Origin: Flavobacteriaceae bacterium
Lineage (GTDB): Bacteria; Bacteroidota; Bacteroidia; Flavobacteriales; Flavobacteriaceae
Assembly (NCBI GenBank): GCA_019090365.1
Contig: JAHRWC010000064.1
Coordinates: 1 to 9,785, forward strand
Length of the DNA: 9,785 nucleotides
Direction: 5' to 3'
The position numbers were made by a program, and so were the translations under genes. Of this stretch, positions 1 to 8,977 are shown piece after piece. The first letter of the stretch is position 1; every line of letters begins with the position of its first letter. The notes below the pieces were generated by a model. The model saw nothing but the letters and a program-made list of their open reading frames with translations, did not search any database and had not been told where the DNA came from.

Positions 1-1007
<1,007 letters not shown>

Positions 1008-1009
<2 letters not shown>

Positions 1010-1040
1010 AAGATAGTTTTTTAAGTTGAAAAATTACAAA
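1008..1040 (-). promoter_or_regulatory. Bacteroidota-type promoter of atpD
   Basis: On the minus strand TTTG (1040-1037) is followed after 21 bases by TATCTTTG (1015-1008). This matches the known Bacteroidota housekeeping sigma consensus TTTG, about 19-21 bases, TAnnTTTG. Transcription would start a few bases beyond 1008, near 1001-1004, giving a leader of about 55 nt before the atpD ATG at 947. No ribosome binding site of the usual kind is visible in that leader. Confidence 0.7.
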
Positions 1041-1100
1041 TCTATTCGCTGAAATTTTAGAACATTATTTTAATTCTATTCATTTTTAAATTTTAGGCAT

Positions 1101-1135
1101 AAAAAAATCCCTGAAAAATGACTTTCAGGGATTTT
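1101..1135 (-). terminator. Intrinsic terminator of the receptor/SGNH unit
   Basis: A perfect 13-bp stem, AAAATCCCTGAAA (1104-1116) with TTTCAGGGATTTT (1123-1135), closes a 6-nt loop. On the minus strand the stem runs into a T-run (1107-1101). It begins 23 bp past the stop codon of the SGNH lipoprotein gene, the expected place for its terminator. The stem is flanked by A on one side and T on the other, so it could also work on the plus strand, though no plus-strand gene ends here. Confidence 0.9.
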
Positions 1136-1157
1136 AATTATAATATTTTAAGGTAAT

Positions 1158-2645
1158 TTATGGTAATTCTGGTGAGTATTGTACAACATAATTATCGGCT
1201 TTTGCTACAACATCAGCTGCAATAAAATTAGACCCATAAGTTGCATCAATTGCTTCAAGGAATTTATTTGCCATCAATGCATATCCTCTTGCTGTTAAAT
1301 GTACACCATCAAGACTTACAAGACCTCCGAATACTAAACTAGTATTCATATTGTAATCATCGAATGAAATTCCAGTAGTTGAAGCTTCTTGTAAAATAGC
1401 TTTTAAATCAACAAAAGCTAAACCTCTTTCAGTTGCAGTACTTTCGATAACTACATTAAATGCATCAGTAGCATTAATTACAGATTGTGTTTCAGTTTCA
1501 GTTAATACCCATTGATCTGCTAAAGGAACAGATAATCCATTTATTAATGTAGGATCTCCTCCCACTGTTGTACCAATAAAAGTAGAACTAGTTAAGACCA
1601 TTAAATCATTTGCTGTTGCTTGTCTGTAATTAGGTAAACCTAAAGCAGATAAATCTGTTAAACTTTCATCTACAAGTGTTACAGCATTTTGACCTTCAGC
1701 AAAAACTATTGTTCTTGCAGCTCTTTCTTCTGAGCTAATAAAAGTTGCAGCTTCTGCAGCTAACAAACCTCCATTATATGCAGCAAATGCAGCATTTAAT
1801 CCACCAGCGTTAGCAGCATCTAAAGGAACTGCATTATAAGGTACCGTTGTAAAATATGGTAAACTTGTTACGTAAGGAACACTTGTAATTACACCTTTAG
1901 CTCCGCTTGAAGTTAATGTAGTTACTATTGCATCTAAAGTTCCAGCAAACACGATAGGATCTGTAATGTCATTACTTCCATAAGTAGAAGGATCAAAATT
2001 TCCTGCTTGGTCTACACCTAAACCTCCAGAAGTTGCAAAACCTAAAACATCATTTCCACCAATTTCAGATAAAGTGAAAAAAGTAGGGTTTTGAGCAGCA
2101 GCATCTTCTAACATTGAAGCATTAGCACTTGAAGCCATTCTTGCAAAATAAGGATTTGCAGCACCTACAGGAACACCTGCTGGATTACCATAACCATTTG
2201 CTAAAAGATGGAAACTTTTTGCTCCTGGTACTCCCATATTATTAAAAGGACCTGATTGAACATTTGTTACTTCTGTTGTAGGAACTCCAGGCAATACTTG
2301 AGGCCCAGCTCCATTAAAGAATAATCTTGGATTTGCAATTTGATTCCCTGCAAAAAGTAAACCTCCTACATTATCATTCATCAAAGGTTGACTTAAACTA
2401 CCTCCTCCAATATTTGCAAATTGTTGTGATAAAATGTTTGGAAATGAATTTTCTTGACTTGCCATAAATAATGCTCCATCTGTAAATCCTGCAGTAAATG
2501 AGGCTCCTAAAGAAACAAAATTTGAAAAGTCAGCATTTCCAGCTGATAATGCTGGTAATGGTTCAACTGTAGTTGTGTCATCATCACTTTCACAAGCAGT
2601 AAAACCAATGAAAATTAATATTAACAATATATATTTAGTATTCAT
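1158..2645 (-). CDS. SGNH/GDSL-type hydrolase lipoprotein
   Basis: Predicted outer-membrane lipoprotein with an esterase/lipase-type SGNH fold, 495 residues. A hydrophobic leader ends in the lipobox FTAC, with Cys18 as the lipidated residue. The next residues, ESDDD, resemble the acidic signal linked to surface display in Bacteroidota. Block I reads LGASFTAG with the likely nucleophile Ser49; block II is NNMGVPGA (135-142); block III is IGGNDV with Asn198; block V is DGVHL with Asp446 and His449. All four SGNH residues are present, so it is probably active. Block I has Ala where GDSL has Asp. It is much longer than the roughly 200-residue core, with long Ala/Gly/Thr-rich inserts between blocks I and III and between III and V. 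It lies 29 bp after the TonB-dependent receptor gene, so the two are probably co-transcribed. The likely reaction is ester cleavage (lipid, acetyl or other acyl group); the substrate is unknown. Confidence 0.9.
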   Translation of the reverse strand: MNTKYILLILIFIGFTACESDDDTTTVEPLPALSAGNADFSNFVSLGASFTAGFTDGALFMASQENSFPNILSQQFANIGGGSLSQPLMNDNVGGLLFAGNQIANPRLFFNGAGPQVLPGVPTTEVTNVQSGPFNNMGVPGAKSFHLLANGYGNPAGVPVGAANPYFARMASSANASMLEDAAAQNPTFFTLSEIGGNDVLGFATSGGLGVDQAGNFDPSTYGSNDITDPIVFAGTLDAIVTTLTSSGAKGVITSVPYVTSLPYFTTVPYNAVPLDAANAGGLNAAFAAYNGGLLAAEAATFISSEERAARTIVFAEGQNAVTLVDESLTDLSALGLPNYRQATANDLMVLTSSTFIGTTVGGDPTLINGLSVPLADQWVLTETETQSVINATDAFNVVIESTATERGLAFVDLKAILQEASTTGISFDDYNMNTSLVFGGLVSLDGVHLTARGYALMANKFLEAIDATYGSNFIAADVVAKADNYVVQYSPELP

Positions 2646-2674
2646 AATTGTATGTTTTTTAAATTCTGAGATTA

Positions 2675-5407
2675 TTAAAGATTGTTAATTGTCCATGACA
2701 CATAATATTGAGAACCTATTAAACCAGTTCCAAATGCTGTGAAATATTCATCTGCTAACACATTAGTAGCTCCTACTTTAAAAGTAGATTTTAAGAATTT
2801 AGGTGCTCTAAAGTTTATTTGTGCATCAACAACATTAAATGCTGGAACGTCTCCATCACCGAAAGAAGCTTCCCAGAAATAATTATCGCTCCATCTCCAA
2901 GCTACGTTAAATCCGAAATTTTTAAATAAATCAGTTTTTCCAAAAGTAGCTTTTACTTTGTGCTCTGGTGTATTAAAATTAGTTTTAAAATCTGGATTTG
3001 CTTCCGTGTCAAAATCAAGCTTAGCATACGTGTAGTTTGCTCCTAAGTCGAAACCTCCAAGAATTTTTGTTGAAATACCTATTGCTGCAACTGCTAAAGG
3101 TGTATCTGTACCAGGAATTGTTTGCGTTAATTGAACATCTCCATAAAATGGTGCAATTACAGTTTCATTTGCTAAGAAATCCTCATACGTATTATAGTAA
3201 CCGCTTAAATCTACAATTACTTTATTTAGTTTTCCACGGTATCCAATTTCAATAGAAGTTACTTGTTCTGGTTTTGCTAAGTTAGAATTTGCTACATCTA
3301 ATTGAGTAGCATCACCTGTTGCTCCAAATGCAACTACTGAACTTGCAAAATATGAATTATTGTATGCTCCTTGACCATCAAACTCAATAGATGAAGCTCC
3401 TAATAAAGCTTGACCTGTTGGACTTAAATCGTAGTTTCTAATATCTCTAGCTGGATTATCTGGTGCTCCACCAACTAATATTGCTCTACCTACATCTAAA
3501 CCAATGTATAAATCTTGCGTTGTTGGGTTTCTGAAACCAGTTTGAAATGAAGCTCTAATATTATGATCATCATTTACTGTAAGTCCTGCTGAAAGTCTTG
3601 GTGAAAAGAATCCATCAAATAATTCAGATTTATCATAACGAATAGAACCAGTTAGTTTTAAATCTAAATTTTCAGATAATTCTAATTTTTTCTGAAGTTG
3701 TGTATAAACACCTGCTTCAGAATATCTAATTGGTCCTTCTGTATCAGTATAGATTGTTCCAAATGAATTTAATTTATAAGTTCTATATGATCCACCAACT
3801 TGAATATCTACAGCTTCAATTAAATGACTGAAGTTATAGTTAGCATCTGCATGATAGATTTGAGAATTGTCTTGAAACTTTGATCCTGTTGTTAAATCTG
3901 GATCATTGATACTTTCATTAAATGCATAGTTAAATCCATCTGATCCCGGTTCAAATCTTCCAGTATCTGCAGTTTGTCTTGCTAAACCATGTGCTTGGTT
4001 TGCATTTAAACCTCCTAAAGTACCTTGTACAAAAGCTCCTACATATTCACCAAACCAAGTTTGGTCATCTTTCCAAGCTCTGTTAATATTAATTCCTGTA
4101 AAAATCATATCGTATGAGTTTCCAGCTTTATCTTCAGTAATATAACCTCTTACAAAGAAATTATCATTTTTAATCTCTAATTTATGTTGTTGTAAAAAGA
4201 AATCATCAATTGCATATCTATTCGCTCCTTGATAAATTGTAGAACCACTACCTACTTTACCAACATAAGAAATTTCGAAGTCATTTGCCCAAGGACGTAA
4301 ATATAATCCCCAATCAGCTTTTACACTTTCAGCTTCATAATCTGTTAAGTCTGCTTCATTATAACCTGTTCTACTTACATCAACTGAAGGCACTAAAGAT
4401 TCAGCTCCTGCAGGTAATATTCCTAATCCAACTAATGCTTGTGCAACACCATTTATGTTAGTGCTTACTTCATCACCATATACATTGATACCATCGTAAT
4501 CAATTGCATTTCTATCTAAACCTCTATTTAATTTATCGGTTGTATTATTTGCTGCCCAATCTGTTCCGCTTAAGAAAGAAAAATTCGCTTTTACAGCAAA
4601 ATGCTTACTTACTTTGTATGCAGCTCTAATACCAAAATCTCTATAGGTATTATCACCTGCTGCATCTTGAGAAGTAATTCCTTGTTTATAATAAGCACTC
4701 AAGCCTGGATAATCAAACGGATTTTTACTTTGCATAAAAAGGATTCCGTTAAAGGCATTTGCTCCATATAAAGCAGAAGCCGCACCAGGAAGTAATTCAA
4801 CACTTTTTACATCAGTTTCAACCATTCCTAATAAATTTCCTAAAGGGAAATTAAGAGCTGGTGCAGAGTTATCCATACCGTCTACTAATTGCATAAAACG
4901 AGTATTAGAAAAAGCTGCAAACCCTCTTGTATTAATAGATTTAAAGGTTAAACTATTTGTATTGATGTCTACTCCTTTTAGATTTTCAAGTCCATCATAA
5001 AAATCTGCAGAAGCTGTGTTTTTTATTTCTTTAATACCAAAACGCTCAACAGTAACTGGAGATTCAAAAATTCTTTCAGGAGTTCTTGAAGCAGAAATTA
5101 CCACTTCATCTAATTCACTTCCTTCATTTAAAGTAATAGTGAAACTTTGATTTTCTGAAGTTACTTCTTGATCAACTGTTTCATAACCTAAATTACTTAT
5201 TTGAATAGTAAATGGTGGAGGTTGATTCACTGTTAAGGTAAAATTACCATCATAATCTGACAATGTTCCTACAGTAGTACCAACTACTATAACACTAGCG
5301 CCTAAAACCGGTTCTAGTGATTGATCAACTACATTACCAGTTATAGTTGTTTGAGAACTTGCTATAAAGCAAAAACACAAACAAAAGATTGTAATAATTG
5401 TTTTCAT
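2675..5407 (-). CDS. TonB-dependent outer membrane receptor
   Basis: Outer-membrane beta-barrel that takes up a substrate using TonB energy, 910 residues. A cysteine-rich signal peptide ends near Ser18-Gln19. Residues 20-95 form a carboxypeptidase-regulatory-like domain (TITGNVVDQSLEPVLGASV with the later SDYDGNFTL), common in Bacteroidota receptors. A TonB-box-like stretch DEVVISASR follows at 100-108. The plug spans about 112-230 and includes the LVDGMDNSAP and LLPGAASALYGANAFNGIL motifs. The rest is barrel, ending in YYVSWTINNL with alternating aromatic residues suited to BAM assembly, though the last residue is Leu rather than Phe. No SusD partner is present, so I do not call it SusC; the adjacent SGNH lipoprotein is the natural partner. 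Siderophore, vitamin, glycan or lipid-derived ligands are all possible. It begins 90 bp after glmS and may have its own promoter. Confidence 0.93.
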   Translation of the reverse strand: MKTIITIFCLCFCFIASSQTTITGNVVDQSLEPVLGASVIVVGTTVGTLSDYDGNFTLTVNQPPPFTIQISNLGYETVDQEVTSENQSFTITLNEGSELDEVVISASRTPERIFESPVTVERFGIKEIKNTASADFYDGLENLKGVDINTNSLTFKSINTRGFAAFSNTRFMQLVDGMDNSAPALNFPLGNLLGMVETDVKSVELLPGAASALYGANAFNGILFMQSKNPFDYPGLSAYYKQGITSQDAAGDNTYRDFGIRAAYKVSKHFAVKANFSFLSGTDWAANNTTDKLNRGLDRNAIDYDGINVYGDEVSTNINGVAQALVGLGILPAGAESLVPSVDVSRTGYNEADLTDYEAESVKADWGLYLRPWANDFEISYVGKVGSGSTIYQGANRYAIDDFFLQQHKLEIKNDNFFVRGYITEDKAGNSYDMIFTGININRAWKDDQTWFGEYVGAFVQGTLGGLNANQAHGLARQTADTGRFEPGSDGFNYAFNESINDPDLTTGSKFQDNSQIYHADANYNFSHLIEAVDIQVGGSYRTYKLNSFGTIYTDTEGPIRYSEAGVYTQLQKKLELSENLDLKLTGSIRYDKSELFDGFFSPRLSAGLTVNDDHNIRASFQTGFRNPTTQDLYIGLDVGRAILVGGAPDNPARDIRNYDLSPTGQALLGASSIEFDGQGAYNNSYFASSVVAFGATGDATQLDVANSNLAKPEQVTSIEIGYRGKLNKVIVDLSGYYNTYEDFLANETVIAPFYGDVQLTQTIPGTDTPLAVAAIGISTKILGGFDLGANYTYAKLDFDTEANPDFKTNFNTPEHKVKATFGKTDLFKNFGFNVAWRWSDNYFWEASFGDGDVPAFNVVDAQINFRAPKFLKSTFKVGATNVLADEYFTAFGTGLIGSQYYVSWTINNL

Positions 5408-5434
5408 AAATATTAATTGTTTTGGTTTAATTTT

Positions 5435-5465
5435 CGAATATACGCTTTTTTGTCTTTAATAGAAA
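5435..5465 (-). promoter_or_regulatory. Weak candidate promoter for the receptor/SGNH unit
   Basis: On the minus strand TTTC (5465-5462), a 19-base spacer and TATATTCG (5442-5435) each differ by one base from the Bacteroidota consensus TTTG / TAnnTTTG, with good spacing. Transcription would start about 25-30 bp before the receptor ATG at 5407. The 90-bp gap has no convincing terminator for glmS, so read-through from glmS is equally possible. Confidence 0.35.
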
Positions 5466-5497
5466 GGGTAAAATGATCAAAAAAGACGTTATAATCT

Positions 5498-7345
5498 TTA
5501 TTCTACGGTAACTGACTTAGCTAAATTTCTAGGCTGGTCAACATTTCTATTTAACATTACTGCAATATGATAAGACAATAATTGCAATGATATAGTTGTA
5601 AGTAAAGGTGTTAGAGCTTCAGGTGTATTAGGAACTTCCATGTAATAATCGGCCATTTCTTTTACGTCCTTATCTCCTTCAGTAACAACAGCAATAATAA
5701 TCCCTTTTCTGGATTTAATTTCCTGAATATTACTAACTACTTTTTCGTAATGGTTACTATTAATTGCAATAACCACAACTGGCATATGCTCATCAATAAG
5801 TGCTATTGGGCCATGTTTCATTTCGGCAGCAGGATAGCCTTCTGCGTGAATATATGAGATCTCTTTTAATTTTAAAGCTCCTTCTAAAGCTACTGGGAAA
5901 TTGTATCCTCTTCCTAAGTAAAGAAAATTACTTACATCTTTAAAAACTTCTGCAATTTCTTCAATCTTATCATTACTCTTTAATGCTTCTTCTACTTTTG
6001 AAGGAATTAATTCTAACTCTCTTAAATGAAGCATAAAATCGCTTTGAGAAATAGTTCCTTTCTCTTTCGCTAACTTCAGAGCAATTAATGTAAGCACTGT
6101 AATTTGAGTTGTAAATGCTTTTGTTGATGCAACGCCTATTTCAGGGCCTGCGTGCGTATAAGTTCCGCTATGTGTTTCTCTAGAAATAGTAGAACCTACT
6201 ACGTTACAAATACCATAAACGAAAGCTCCTTTTTGCTTTGCTAATTTAATAGCAGCTAAAGTATCTGCTGTTTCTCCACTCTGAGAAATAGCAATAACAA
6301 CATCTTTGGAAGTTATAATTGGATTTCTGTATCTAAATTCTGAAGCATATTCAACTTCAACAGGAATTCTAGCCCATTCTTCAAAAATATATTCAGCTAC
6401 TAATCCAGCATGCCATGATGTTCCACATGCTACAATAATAATACGATCGGCATTGGTAAATTTTTCTATATAATTTTCAAGGCCACCTAATCGAACAATT
6501 CCTTTATCAGCTAATAATCTACCTCTGTATGTATCTTTAATTACGGCAGGTTGCTCATAAATCTCTTTTAGCATAAAATGATCATAACCACCTTTTTCAA
6601 TCTGTTCAAGATTCATTTTAAGTTCTTGAATATAAGGATCTACTAATGTATCACCTTTTATTTTTCGTATTTTAATGTCTCTTCCTTTTCTAATAATTGC
6701 CATTTCTTCATCTTCTAGATAAATAGCATTATTTGTAAACTCAATAAATGGAGAAGCATCACTTGCAATAAAAAATTCATCCTCACCAATTCCTATAGCT
6801 AATGGACTTCCTAATTTTGCAACAACAATTTCATCTGGTTTTTTAACATCAAATAATGCAATCGCATATGCTCCAACCACTTGGTTTAATGCAATTTGCA
6901 CTGCTTTCCCAAGTTTAACATTTTCTTGTTTCTGAATTTCTTCTATTAAATTAACTAATACCTCAGTATCAGTATCAGATTCAAAAGTATATCCTCTATT
7001 TATTAACTCTTTTTTAAGTGTAGCATAGTTTTCTATAATACCGTTATGAATTATTACTAATTCACCGCTATTTGAAACATGTGGATGAGAATTTATATCA
7101 TTTGGCACTCCATGGGTTGCCCATCGGGTATGGCCTATCCCTAAACTTCCTTTCGTTGGGATTTCACTTTTAACTCTTTCTTCTAAATCTGCAACTTTTC
7201 CTTTAGTTTTAGAAAGATGCATTTTTTCTCCATCATATAATGCAATACCTGCACTATCATATCCTCTGTATTCTAATCTTTTTAATCCATTTAAAATTAT
7301 TGGATATGCTTCTCTATTTCCAATATAGCCTACAATACCACACAT
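5498..7345 (-). CDS. glmS: Glutamine--fructose-6-phosphate aminotransferase (isomerizing)
   Basis: Cytoplasmic enzyme converting fructose-6-phosphate and glutamine to glucosamine-6-phosphate and glutamate, the first committed step to UDP-GlcNAc for peptidoglycan and lipopolysaccharide. It is full length at 615 residues (E. coli GlmS is 609). The class II glutaminase domain starts with MCGIVGYIGN, so Cys2 becomes the N-terminal nucleophile. It carries HTRWATHG (72-79), HNGIIENY (100-107) and SDTDTE (123-128). Two SIS sugar-isomerase domains follow: CGTS (307-310) and SQSGETADT (354-362) in the first, YLGRGYNFPVALEGALKLKE (476-495) and AEMKHGPIAL (507-516) in the second. The C-terminal NLAKSVTVE holds Lys610, matching the Schiff-base lysine of E. 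coli. All catalytic residues I can place are intact. The gene starts 18 bp after the DUF4270 gene, with no room for a glmS ribozyme. Confidence 0.98.
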   Translation of the reverse strand: MCGIVGYIGNREAYPIILNGLKRLEYRGYDSAGIALYDGEKMHLSKTKGKVADLEERVKSEIPTKGSLGIGHTRWATHGVPNDINSHPHVSNSGELVIIHNGIIENYATLKKELINRGYTFESDTDTEVLVNLIEEIQKQENVKLGKAVQIALNQVVGAYAIALFDVKKPDEIVVAKLGSPLAIGIGEDEFFIASDASPFIEFTNNAIYLEDEEMAIIRKGRDIKIRKIKGDTLVDPYIQELKMNLEQIEKGGYDHFMLKEIYEQPAVIKDTYRGRLLADKGIVRLGGLENYIEKFTNADRIIIVACGTSWHAGLVAEYIFEEWARIPVEVEYASEFRYRNPIITSKDVVIAISQSGETADTLAAIKLAKQKGAFVYGICNVVGSTISRETHSGTYTHAGPEIGVASTKAFTTQITVLTLIALKLAKEKGTISQSDFMLHLRELELIPSKVEEALKSNDKIEEIAEVFKDVSNFLYLGRGYNFPVALEGALKLKEISYIHAEGYPAAEMKHGPIALIDEHMPVVVIAINSNHYEKVVSNIQEIKSRKGIIIAVVTEGDKDVKEMADYYMEVPNTPEALTPLLTTISLQLLSYHIAVMLNRNVDQPRNLAKSVTVE

Positions 7346-7363
7346 AAATTTTATATTTTTTTA

Positions 7364-8962
7364 TTAATTAGGATCCGTATCATATAACCTGAGGACCAAC
7401 TTTTTCTCCTCAATAGGTGACAAGTTACCATGTAAAATAGTCCCTTCAGGAGCAATAACACAGCTCGAAGGAATTGAGATTATTGGACCATTTGTTGTAG
7501 GTAAATCTTGAAAACCACCTTGTGCTACGTTTTGAGATACAACTAGACCTAATGATACATTTGTTGAATCTTTATTTATAACGTTATTAAGATGATTTGT
7601 TATTTTTATTTTATAATAATCACCATTTTCATCATTACCTCTTTCTAATATTCCTAAATGTTGATTAAATGCAGTTCCAGGAAGTTCACCTTGCGTTAAG
7701 TCGAAACCATAATCAACCAATACCCTTTCATTATCTAAATCATAGATTAATACTCGGTCTGGTTCTGCACTTCCTCCAGCTACTTGACTTTGATCTACAT
7801 AAAAAATTAAATTAGCTTCATTAATCAACATTTCTGTTTCACGTAATTCTTCAAGATCATTTATTCCATCACCATCACTATCACCTTGGAATAGTTCAAT
7901 CACAGTAACATATCCATCACCACCTCTTAAATAAAGATTTTCCTCGCCGTTTTCGGTGTCTGGATTGTCAAAATTAATTTGATCCTCACCAGAAAGCATA
8001 TTGGCATTGATACCGTTAAAGGTAAGTACAAATTCTTCATTTTGTTTTTCAATTACTGTATCAGAAGTATCTCCATCATCATCGCTATCATTTACATCTG
8101 TCACCTCTTTATTATATCCATAATAGACAGTTATATTAGCGTCAGCAAAATCGAATAAAAATTGATTCCCTAAACCATTAATTGCTTCTGTGTCAAAAAC
8201 GATTCCTCTAAAATATTCTTTAAAGGTTGAATTTGTTAATAATTCCGGATCTCCTTGTTTATCTATAATTTTTTCTTGAAAAAACTCTTGTGGCAATTCT
8301 GCTCTTATCCCTGGTGAAAGTGTAAGATTTTCTTCAATACCATCATCTCCAATTCTAGTTAAAGTGAAACCCTCATCATCTGGAACAAAATCATCATCTT
8401 GAAAAAGTATTTCACCGCGATTTGCCTCAATATCAAACACTTCTCCTAAATTAGAATAATATTTTTGTGGGTCTTCAAAATTTGAATCAGGATCAAAATC
8501 TCTTAAAAAATAATTAGATTCATATATAGACAAATCAATTGGGTTATTACCAAAAATTGAATCTAATGTAAATGTAGAAACATCATCTGTAGTAGTAACA
8601 TTACTGTAAAAAGGCACATATATATATACACTATCTACAACCACTGGAAATGCATCATCGCCAGTTTCTCCAAAAGTTGGATTGCCTGTTGGCATTAAAA
8701 CTTGTGACACAACATCTGCAGTAGACATTCCATAAATAGGGTCATTATATACTCCTAACCTATAAGAAGGCAAGTTATTTGTCTCTATAGTGTCTATTTT
8801 TTTGCTATAAGCTATAACAGGAAAAACTGTTTCGTTTACATTGTTAATTTCATCACCAATAATATCAACACCAATTGTGTTAAAATCTTCTTCACAAGAT
8901 GAAAGGGCTATAATAAAAAACAATATGATACCTAGTTGAGGTAATGCTTTTGTAATCTTCAT
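7364..8962 (-). CDS. DUF4270 domain-containing lipoprotein
   Basis: Envelope lipoprotein of unknown function, 532 residues. The leader ends in LSSC with Cys23 as the lipid anchor, followed by EED, an acidic run like the surface-export signal of Bacteroidota lipoproteins. I recognise DUF4270 from the DFNTIGVDIIGDE stretch (26-38), the VIAYSKK and YNDPIYG elements (49-55, 72-78), and the C-terminal PEGTILHGN (505-513) followed by a KKLVLRLY strand. The middle is rich in Asp and predicted beta structure, including DSDDDGDTSDT (292-302) and DSDGDGINDLEE (361-372). The latter resembles calcium-binding repeats of the thrombospondin type 3 or EF-hand-loop kind. No enzyme motif is visible. It lies 15 bp after the GT5-like gene and 18 bp before glmS, so the three are likely one operon. 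A structural or adhesive surface role is a guess only. Confidence 0.87.
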   Translation of the reverse strand: MKITKALPQLGIILFFIIALSSCEEDFNTIGVDIIGDEINNVNETVFPVIAYSKKIDTIETNNLPSYRLGVYNDPIYGMSTADVVSQVLMPTGNPTFGETGDDAFPVVVDSVYIYVPFYSNVTTTDDVSTFTLDSIFGNNPIDLSIYESNYFLRDFDPDSNFEDPQKYYSNLGEVFDIEANRGEILFQDDDFVPDDEGFTLTRIGDDGIEENLTLSPGIRAELPQEFFQEKIIDKQGDPELLTNSTFKEYFRGIVFDTEAINGLGNQFLFDFADANITVYYGYNKEVTDVNDSDDDGDTSDTVIEKQNEEFVLTFNGINANMLSGEDQINFDNPDTENGEENLYLRGGDGYVTVIELFQGDSDGDGINDLEELRETEMLINEANLIFYVDQSQVAGGSAEPDRVLIYDLDNERVLVDYGFDLTQGELPGTAFNQHLGILERGNDENGDYYKIKITNHLNNVINKDSTNVSLGLVVSQNVAQGGFQDLPTTNGPIISIPSSCVIAPEGTILHGNLSPIEEKKLVLRLYDTDPN

Positions 8963-8977
8963 TTTACTTAAATAAGT

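Noticed and set aside
3037..3255. 72-codon plus-strand open frame
   Set aside because: It lies wholly inside the receptor gene on the opposite strand, its product is Leu/Gln-rich with no recognisable motif, and no promoter or conserved context supports it.
2675..5407. SusC/RagA-type glycan importer
   Set aside because: No SusD-family protein is next to it; the partner lipoprotein has SGNH hydrolase motifs, so a general TonB-dependent receptor call is safer.
5445..5485. Rho-independent terminator for glmS formed by CTTTTTTG/CAAAAAAG
   Set aside because: The stem is 8 bp and almost all A-T with a 25-nt loop, and no T-run follows on the minus strand, so it would be a poor terminator.
7346..7363. 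glmS ribozyme or riboswitch before glmS
   Set aside because: Only 18 AT-rich bases separate the stop of the DUF4270 gene from the glmS start, too short for the ribozyme, which is mainly a Firmicutes element.
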